Of a stretch of 64,000 nucleotides of DNA, positions 58,615 to 64,000 are shown piece by piece (position 1 is the stretch's first letter; each line of letters starts with the position of its first letter). The notes below the pieces were generated by a model that had not been told where the DNA came from, made no database searches, and saw only the letters and a list, made by a program, of their open reading frames with translations. The position numbers were made by a program, and so were the translations under genes. This DNA comes from Pseudoduganella violaceinigra DSM 15887 (lineage in GTDB: Bacteria > Pseudomonadota > Gammaproteobacteria > Burkholderiales > Burkholderiaceae_D): NCBI RefSeq assembly GCF_000425385.1, contig NZ_KE384358.1:255623-319622 (forward strand), written 5' to 3'.

Positions 58615-60336
58615 TTACAGGTCCTCCGAGCCAAGCAGCATTTCGGAGAGGCCTTTGCCAGCCTTCACCATCGGCCACACGTTCTCACTCTGGTCGGTAA
58701 TGAAGTTCATGAAGACCAGCCGGTCTTTCATGCCAAACGCTTCTTTCAGCGCGCCTTCGACGTCGCCCGGCTTTTCGATGCGCATGCCGACGTGGCCGTA
58801 GGCCTCGGCCAGCTTTTCGAAGTCCGGCAGCGAATCCATATAGGACTCGGAATAACGCGAACCGTAGTCGATCTGCTGCCACTGGCGAACCATGCCCAGG
58901 AAGCGGTTGTTCAACAGGATGATCTTCGGCGTCAGGCGGTACTGTTTGCAGGTCGCCAGTTCCTGGATATTCATCTGGATCGAGCCTTCGCCGGTGATGC
59001 AGGCGACGGTCGCATCGGGATTGGCCATCTGCACACCCATGGCATACGGCAGGCCGACACCCATGGTGCCCAGGCCGCCGGAATTGATCCAGCGGCGCGG
59101 CTTGTCGAAGCGGTAGTACTGCGCGGCCCACATCTGGTGCTGGCCCACGTCGGAGGTGATGAAGGCGTCGCCCTTGGTGAGCTCGTACAGCGATTCCACC
59201 ACTTGTTGCGGCTTGATGACCAGGTCGGAGGTGGCGTACTTCAGGCAGTCGCGCCCGCGCCATTCATTGATCTGCTTCCACCAGTCCTTCAGCGCGGCGG
59301 CGTTCGGGCGCTGCTCGGTCGCCTCCAGCTGCGACAACAGTTCAACCAGCACGTCTTTCACATTGCCGACGATCGGGATGTCCACTTTGACGCGCTTCGA
59401 GATCGACGACGGGTCGATGTCGATATGGATGATCTTGCGCGGGTTCTGGCTGAAGTGCTTCGGGTTGCCGATCACGCGGTCGTCGAAGCGGGCGCCGATG
59501 GCAATCAGCACGTCGCAGTTCTGCATCGCCAGGTTGGCTTCGTAGGTGCCGTGCATGCCGGGCATGCCGACGAAGCATGGATCGGAAGCGCGCGAACCGC
59601 CCAGGCCCATCAGGGTGTTGGTGACCGGGAAGCCGAGCTTTTCAACCAGTTTATTCAGTTCATTCGATGCGTGCGCCAGGATCACGCCGCCGCCCGTGTA
59701 GATCATCGGGCGCTCGGCCGACAAGAGCAGCTGCAGCGCCTTGCGGATCTGGCCGGCGTGCCCTTTGTCCACCGGGCGGTAGGAGCGCATCTCGATATCC
59801 TTCGGATACGAGTACACGTGCTTGTGCATCGAAATGTCTTTTGGAATATCGACCAGCACCGGGCCTGGACGGCCGGTCTTGGCGATATAAAAGGCTTTCT
59901 TGATGGTTTCCGCCAGGTCTTTCACGTCCTTGACCAGGAAGTTGTGCTTGACCACCGGGCGGGTGATGCCGACGGTGTCGCATTCCTGGAAGGCATCCTG
60001 GCCGATGGCGTGGCTCGGCACCTGGCCGGAAATCACCACCATCGGAACGGAATCCATATAAGCGGTGGACAGGCCGGTCACCGCGTTGGTGACGCCGGGT
60101 CCGGAAGTGACCAGCGCCACGCCGACTTTGTTCGAGCTGCGCGAATACGCATCGGCGGCATGGATCGCGGCCTGCTCATGGCGAACGAGGATGTGCTGGA
60201 ATTTGTCTTGCTTGAAGATGGCGTCGTAGATATACAGGACGGCGCCGCCGGGATATCCGAAAACGTGTTCTACGCCTTCCTCAGCGAGGCAGCGTACAAC
60301 GATTTCGGCGCCCGTGATGGGAGCTTCGGTATTCAT
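58615..60336 (-). CDS. ilvI: Acetolactate synthase large (catalytic) subunit
   Basis: The 573-residue TPP-dependent enzyme joins two pyruvates, or pyruvate and 2-oxobutyrate. It starts MNTEAPITGAEIVVRCLAEE. FGYPGGAVLYIYDA, ATSGPGVTNAVTGLSTAYMD (AL-VTSGPG), FQECDTVGITRPVVKHNFLV and the TPP/metal region GEGSIQMNIQELATC are present. GEG takes the place of GDG, a variant that I recall from other betaproteobacteria. First gene of the operon. Confidence 0.96.
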   Translation of the reverse strand: MNTEAPITGAEIVVRCLAEEGVEHVFGYPGGAVLYIYDAIFKQDKFQHILVRHEQAAIHAADAYSRSSNKVGVALVTSGPGVTNAVTGLSTAYMDSVPMVVISGQVPSHAIGQDAFQECDTVGITRPVVKHNFLVKDVKDLAETIKKAFYIAKTGRPGPVLVDIPKDISMHKHVYSYPKDIEMRSYRPVDKGHAGQIRKALQLLLSAERPMIYTGGGVILAHASNELNKLVEKLGFPVTNTLMGLGGSRASDPCFVGMPGMHGTYEANLAMQNCDVLIAIGARFDDRVIGNPKHFSQNPRKIIHIDIDPSSISKRVKVDIPIVGNVKDVLVELLSQLEATEQRPNAAALKDWWKQINEWRGRDCLKYATSDLVIKPQQVVESLYELTKGDAFITSDVGQHQMWAAQYYRFDKPRRWINSGGLGTMGVGLPYAMGVQMANPDATVACITGEGSIQMNIQELATCKQYRLTPKIILLNNRFLGMVRQWQQIDYGSRYSESYMDSLPDFEKLAEAYGHVGMRIEKPGDVEGALKEAFGMKDRLVFMNFITDQSENVWPMVKAGKGLSEMLLGSEDL

Positions 60337-60751
60337 GAAACATTCCTTTCAAGGTCCATAGGAGATTGATCGGATGCTCTTGCCTAGCGAAGTGGGCGTC
60401 ACCGTGCACGACTCTCAGCTTCCCTTCTTTCTGCGGTCACACTGACCCTTCCCCCATGCGTAGCTGGAGTACAAGCCGGTGCTAAACGCAACTCGTTTGG
60501 CCGGAGTTTTGCAGCGGTTCCTGCCTACCTCTCGCGCTTGTGGCACGGGTTAGAGCAAACTGCTGACAATAGAAAGCTGGTTTTTCCGAACGGCTTTGTG
60601 TGCCTGTCCTGAACTACCGGGGAGCTTCGCGGTGTGCAAAGCGTCCCTAACGTTACTGCGTTGCACCATTTCGGTCAAGCATATTCTGCTTTTTTTGTTA
60701 GAATGCCGGATTGTTCAGACAAACGCATAGCGCAGCCCTCTTTTTCGACGC
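60337..60751. promoter_or_regulatory. Divergent upstream region of ilvI and the sigma factor gene
   Basis: These 415 bases hold no convincing gene. They must contain the promoters of ilvIHC and of the sigma factor operon. I looked for a leader peptide rich in branched-chain codons with an attenuator stem and did not find one. A TTAGAATG stretch near 60698 may be the -10 region of the plus-strand promoter. Confidence 0.4.
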
Positions 60752-61321
60752 ATGGCCACAGACAAAGAATTATCGGATTTCCTCGAGAGCGTCGAGCGCC
60801 GCGCCTTCAAACAAGCGGTATACGCCGTTCGCAAGGATGAATCCGCGCTGGACATCGTCCAGGATGCCATGATCAAACTGGCCGAGAAATACGGCGACAA
60901 GCCGGCGGCAGAATTGCCGGCCCTGTTCCAGCGCATCCTGCAGACCACCATACTTGATTATTTCCGCCGAGAAAAAGTCCGCAACACCTGGGTCAGCCTG
61001 TTTTCAGGCCTGGGCCCCGGCCAGGAAGAGCATGAGGACTTTGATATACTGGAATCCTACGAGGCTGAGCAGGGTTCCCAGGCGGCCGAGTCCAGTGCAG
61101 ACCAGGTGGAACGGGCACAAATCTTGCAACTTATTGAAGATGAAGTGCAAAAACTGCCTGCGCGTCAACGAGAAGCCTTCCTCATGCGTTACTGGCAGGA
61201 TATGGACGTGGCGGAAACTGCCGAAGCGATGGGATGTTCCGAAGGAAGCGTCAAAACGCATTGCTCACGAGCAACTCACACTCTCGCTGAATCGCTCAAA
61301 GCCAAGGGAATTAAGTTATGA
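60752..61321 (+). CDS. RNA polymerase sigma factor, ECF type
   Basis: The 189-residue sigma-70 family factor has region 2 (ALDIVQDAMIKLAEKYGD, FQRILQTTILDYFRREKVRN) and region 4 (KLPARQREAFLMRYWQDMDV, AETAEAMGCSEGSVKTHCSR). It directs polymerase to its own promoters. The ATGA overlap with the DUF3619 gene and the following membrane-associated proteins suggest a small regulatory operon. It has no ribosome site; the transcript may be leaderless or weakly translated. Confidence 0.9.
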   Translation: MATDKELSDFLESVERRAFKQAVYAVRKDESALDIVQDAMIKLAEKYGDKPAAELPALFQRILQTTILDYFRREKVRNTWVSLFSGLGPGQEEHEDFDILESYEAEQGSQAAESSADQVERAQILQLIEDEVQKLPARQREAFLMRYWQDMDVAETAEAMGCSEGSVKTHCSRATHTLAESLKAKGIKL

Positions 61322-61728
61322 ACACCGAAGACACCAACTTTGCATACAGCGTGCGGCGCGCGCTCAATGAAAAGCTCGACGATCTGCCTGCCTCGACGAC
61401 AGATCGCCTGGCCGCAGCCCGCATGGCTGCGCTGGCGCGCAAGAAAGCCGATGCCCCGGCGCGCGTGCGCGTGACCCGCACCGCCGCTGCCCTGGCAGGT
61501 GGCGCCAGCGGCTTCTTTGCCAACCAGTTCGCCTGGTTCAACCGCGTCAGCGTGGCCCTGCCGCTGCTGCTGGCGATGGGAGGCATGGTCGGCGTGTACC
61601 AGTACGAACAGCAGCAGACTGTCCAGGAACTGGCGGAAATGGACGCCGCCGTGCTGTCCGACGAACTGCCGCTGTCCGCCTACCTTGACCAGGGCTTTGG
61701 TGCCTACCTGGAAACTCGCGAGCAATAA
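61318..61728 (+). CDS. DUF3619 family membrane protein
   Basis: The 136-residue protein begins MNTEDTNFAYSVRRALNEKL and has one membrane helix (VSVALPLLLAMGGMVGVYQY, about 80-98), which is the DUF3619 arrangement. Its position behind an ECF sigma gene makes it a candidate anti-sigma factor: a cytoplasmic helical head, a membrane anchor and a periplasmic tail (DAAVLSDELPLSAYLDQGFG). This role is inferred. Confidence 0.8.
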   Translation: MNTEDTNFAYSVRRALNEKLDDLPASTTDRLAAARMAALARKKADAPARVRVTRTAAALAGGASGFFANQFAWFNRVSVALPLLLAMGGMVGVYQYEQQQTVQELAEMDAAVLSDELPLSAYLDQGFGAYLETREQ

Positions 61729-61730
61729 GT

Positions 61731-62573
61731 ATGGCGAGTGTTAGTGGTAGCAAAAAATGGCTTGCTGGAGCAATCGCGCTGCTTGGCGTGGCGATCGCTG
61801 CCGTCGTCTGGGTGGTGAGCCGTCCTGCTTCACCGCCCGCGCCGGCTCCATCGGCCTCGGCTACCGCAGATGTTTCCGATAAACCGGTCGGTGAAAAGCC
61901 GCACTGGTCCGACCTGAAACCAGCCGAACAGCAAGCCCTGGCGCCGCTCGAGGCGACCTGGGAAGAGCTGGGGCCGGTGCGTAAGCAGAAATGGATTTCC
62001 ATCAGCAACCGTCTGGCGAAAATGAGCCCCGACGAAAAGGCGCGCGTGCAGGAACGCATGCGCGAATGGGTGTCGCTGAGCCCGGCCGAACGCAAGGCCG
62101 TGCGCGAGAACTTTGCCCGCGCACAAAAGAAAGCCCCGCCGGCCGGTCAGCGTGCCGCCGAGTGGGAGCAGTACCAGAATTTGCCGGAAGAAGCCAAAAA
62201 GGCCTTGGCCGAAGCGGCTGCCAACAAGAAAAACCAGGTCGCCAAGACGCCTAGCCTGGCCCAGAGCGCCGTGAAAACCCCGGCGCCCGTCAAGGCCCAG
62301 GGCCACGGACTCGTGCCAGCGCCGGGTACCGTCCCGCCCGGCACGGTGCCGCCAGCGCCGATCGGCCTGCCGCAAGGGGCGCCGGCTGTCGTACCGCCGG
62401 GCAGCGCGCAAAGCGCTGGCACTGCCGCTCCGGCCGTAGCGACCGCCCCTGCCGCAGCTCCTGCGGCGCCGGCCGCCGCCCCGGCACCGGCCGCGAGCGC
62501 CGATGCGACCGGTAGCGCGGTTCCACCTGCCGCGTCCGGCACGCCAACCACCGCTCCGAATGCAATCAAATAA
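61731..62573 (+). CDS. DUF3106 protein
   Basis: The 280-residue protein has an N-terminal membrane helix (LAGAIALLGVAIAAVVWVVS) and a DUF3106 domain (about 55-160) with the repeat W..L.P.E...L..L...W...: HWSDLKPAEQQALAPLEATW, KWISISNRLAKMSPDEKARV and MREWVSLSPAERKAVRENFA. The last 90 residues are a low-complexity Ala/Pro tail. It starts 2 nt after the DUF3619 gene. Confidence 0.85.
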   Translation: MASVSGSKKWLAGAIALLGVAIAAVVWVVSRPASPPAPAPSASATADVSDKPVGEKPHWSDLKPAEQQALAPLEATWEELGPVRKQKWISISNRLAKMSPDEKARVQERMREWVSLSPAERKAVRENFARAQKKAPPAGQRAAEWEQYQNLPEEAKKALAEAAANKKNQVAKTPSLAQSAVKTPAPVKAQGHGLVPAPGTVPPGTVPPAPIGLPQGAPAVVPPGSAQSAGTAAPAVATAPAAAPAAPAAAPAPAASADATGSAVPPAASGTPTTAPNAIK

Positions 62574-63075
62574 CGCTGTGCCGACCGTCAAGCGCCGCCT
62601 GATTTCGATGGTTTATGAAATCCTGCTGGCGTTTGCCGTGCTGTTCCTGCCTTTCTTTGTATTTGAAATCGCCGCCAAAGCCAGCCATACCCCGCTGGCC
62701 GAGCATATGCGGCAATTCCTGGCCTTCCTGATCCTCGGCGCCTACTTCATCCACCAATGGACACGCAAGGGCCAGACCCTGGCCATGCAAACCTGGCGCA
62801 TCAGGCTGGAGCAGCCCGGGAGGCAGCACCTGCCGATCCGCACCGCCGCGCTGCGCTATCTCCTTTGCTGGTTATGGATATTGCCCGGCATCCTGGTGGC
62901 TTACTACGGCGACCTCAGCAATAAGCACAAACTGTACACCCTGCTGGCCAGCGCCCTGCTCTGGTCGTTGACCGCCTTCCTCGACAAGGACCGCCAGTTC
63001 CTGCATGACCGCATCGCCGGCACGCGCCTGGTGCAGCTGCCAAAGCCGGAAAAAAACCAGCAAAAAGCAGCCTGA
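62560..63075 (+). CDS. RDD-family membrane protein
   Basis: The 171-residue protein MQSNNAVPTVKRRLISMVYE... shows the RDD pattern in helix 1 (RRLISMVYEILLAFAVLFLP), a second helix, GQTLAMQTWRIRLEQPGRQH and a terminal HDRIAGTRLVQLP. Its role may be in membrane transport or envelope stress. It overlaps the DUF3106 gene by 14 nt and closes the operon. Confidence 0.88.
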   Translation: MQSNNAVPTVKRRLISMVYEILLAFAVLFLPFFVFEIAAKASHTPLAEHMRQFLAFLILGAYFIHQWTRKGQTLAMQTWRIRLEQPGRQHLPIRTAALRYLLCWLWILPGILVAYYGDLSNKHKLYTLLASALLWSLTAFLDKDRQFLHDRIAGTRLVQLPKPEKNQQKAA

Positions 63076-63289
63076 AAAACTGCACTTGTGTAGCATTTTG
63101 GCGATTCCCGCCGCCAGCAAAGCCCCCACCGCCTCCAGCAAAACCGGGCCATTTGCCACTTAGATATACTCGATTCCGTACTGCCTTCCCAAAACGAGAC
63201 TGGCAGCACGCGATTTATGCCCTGGTCCTGGTTCGTGCGCCCCTGAAACCGCCGTATCAACCGTGACGATCCCCAATTCTGGAGGAATC

Positions 63290-63802
63290 ATGTTGCGTGT
63301 AAAGATGAGCGTCGCCGGCATCATCCTTGTCCTGGACAGCTTCACCCCCATCCATGCGGCAACCTACAGCAACGGTACCGGCACCGCCACGTTCGACGTG
63401 TCGATGAAAATTGTCGCCAATTGCGTCATCGCGGCTTCGCCGCTGGATTTCGGCCAGACGCAAGGCGTGCTGAGCGCAGCGGTCAATGTGAATACTTCGC
63501 TCAGCGTCACCTGCACCAACACTACGCCATACAACGTCGGTCTGAATGCAGGCACCGGCAGCGGCTCTTCGGGGACCACCCGTTTCATGGCGGGCACGGG
63601 CGGCAACACAGCCACCATCTCCTTCAACCTGTTCCAGACGGCCGGCGCCACGCTTTGGGGCGATACCCAGGGCACCAACACCGTGGGCGGGGTTGGCAAC
63701 GGCGCGGCGCAATCGTTGACCGTGTACGGGCAGGTGCCGGCGCAATCCACGCCGATTCCGGATACCTACCGTTCGACCATCACAGCGACGGTCTATTTCT
63801 GA
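63290..63802 (+). CDS. Spore coat protein U-domain pilin-like protein
   Basis: The 170-residue exported protein starts MLRVKMSVAGIILVLDSFTP with GGAGG upstream. The mature part is a SCPU domain: DVSMKIVANCVIAASPLDFG, SLSVTCTNTTPYNVGLNAGT, TLTVYG-like (QSLTVYGQVPAQSTPIPDTY) and a terminal STITATVYF. Such proteins are secreted pilus subunits of the chaperone-usher type. The chaperone gene follows directly. Confidence 0.88.
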   Translation: MLRVKMSVAGIILVLDSFTPIHAATYSNGTGTATFDVSMKIVANCVIAASPLDFGQTQGVLSAAVNVNTSLSVTCTNTTPYNVGLNAGTGSGSSGTTRFMAGTGGNTATISFNLFQTAGATLWGDTQGTNTVGGVGNGAAQSLTVYGQVPAQSTPIPDTYRSTITATVYF

Positions 63803-64000
63803 ATGGAATACCTGGCGCCGTTTCTCCTGGCCTTGATCGCCTCTGGCAGCGCTGTCGCGGCCAGTTTGCAGATTTCGCCGGTTTCCCTGGTCCTGCGCGG
63901 CGAGCAGACGGCTACCGTCCTTCATCTGCGCAATGCCGGCGAAGAGCCGGTGTACGGCCAGGTGCGCGTATTCAAGTGGGACCAGCGCGGCAGCGAAGAC
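63803..64000 (+). CDS. Fimbrial/PapD-like chaperone, partial at window end
   Basis: 66 codons are present. The frame starts MEYLAPFLLALIASGSAVAA (signal peptide) and continues LQISPVSLVLRGEQTATVLH and LRNAGEEPVYGQVRVFKWDQ, the first beta strands of a PapD-type chaperone that guides pilin subunits in the periplasm. The ATG follows the previous TGA at once. The rest lies beyond the window. Confidence 0.85.
   Translation, partial: MEYLAPFLLALIASGSAVAASLQISPVSLVLRGEQTATVLHLRNAGEEPVYGQVRVFKWDQRGSED

Noticed and set aside
58792..60369. Long plus-strand frame opposite ilvI
   Set aside because: Shadow of the certain ilvI gene.
60337..60615. Attenuator or leader peptide of ilvIHC
   Set aside because: No short frame rich in Leu, Val or Ile codons followed by a terminator could be found.

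Overview
The window looks like a chromosomal segment of a betaproteobacterium, most likely an Oxalobacteraceae of the Massilia/Duganella/Janthinobacterium type. I infer this from the rpsO-pnp pair, the ilvI-ilvH-ilvC / pssA / leuA order, the RegBA-type regulator behind a cytochrome bo oxidase operon, the sigma factor-DUF3619-DUF3106-RDD cluster and the high GC coding style. No rRNA, tRNA or CRISPR was seen.

Layout. 0-4.2 kb holds a DUF2807 protein, a 44-residue membrane peptide, a secreted cytochrome c/sugar dehydrogenase fusion, and three tandem paralogs of a secreted family followed by a headless fourth copy and a strong terminator. 4.2-22.4 kb is a long, mostly minus-strand accessory region of small genes. 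Many resemble polymorphic-toxin immunity proteins (DUF1851/Tdi1-like, two SMI1/KNR4 genes), several are broken, and it contains a large Hsp90-like ATPase gene paired with a TPR protein gene. 22.9-26.0 kb is an ATGA-coupled operon: MaoC-phosphotransacylase, acetate kinase, secreted protein.

26-33.4 kb is the most unusual part. Small minus-strand genes (NTF2 immunity protein, DUF6678-like, membrane proteins, unknowns) are separated by palindromes with the architecture of integron attC sites, clearest at 32431-32484 and 32167-32224. Several cassette genes carry a single nonsense codon or frameshift, and two 3' remnants of an IS1182-like element interrupt attC-like sites. I see no integrase in the window, so this looks like an attC cluster lacking an integrase, or the distal end of a chromosomal integron.

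33.4-64 kb is mainly core genome: PEBP protein, AraC regulator, DUF6058 protein, pnp and rpsO, an MHS-type transporter, cyoABCD-SURF1-regB-regA (a quinol oxidase with its own assembly factor and redox regulators), a small accessory patch (DUF4272 and others, 48.4-50.9 kb), leuA, pssA, two SIMPL proteins, a phosphatase, ilvC-ilvH-ilvI, the sigma factor cluster, and the start of a spore-coat-U/chaperone pilus operon cut by the window end.
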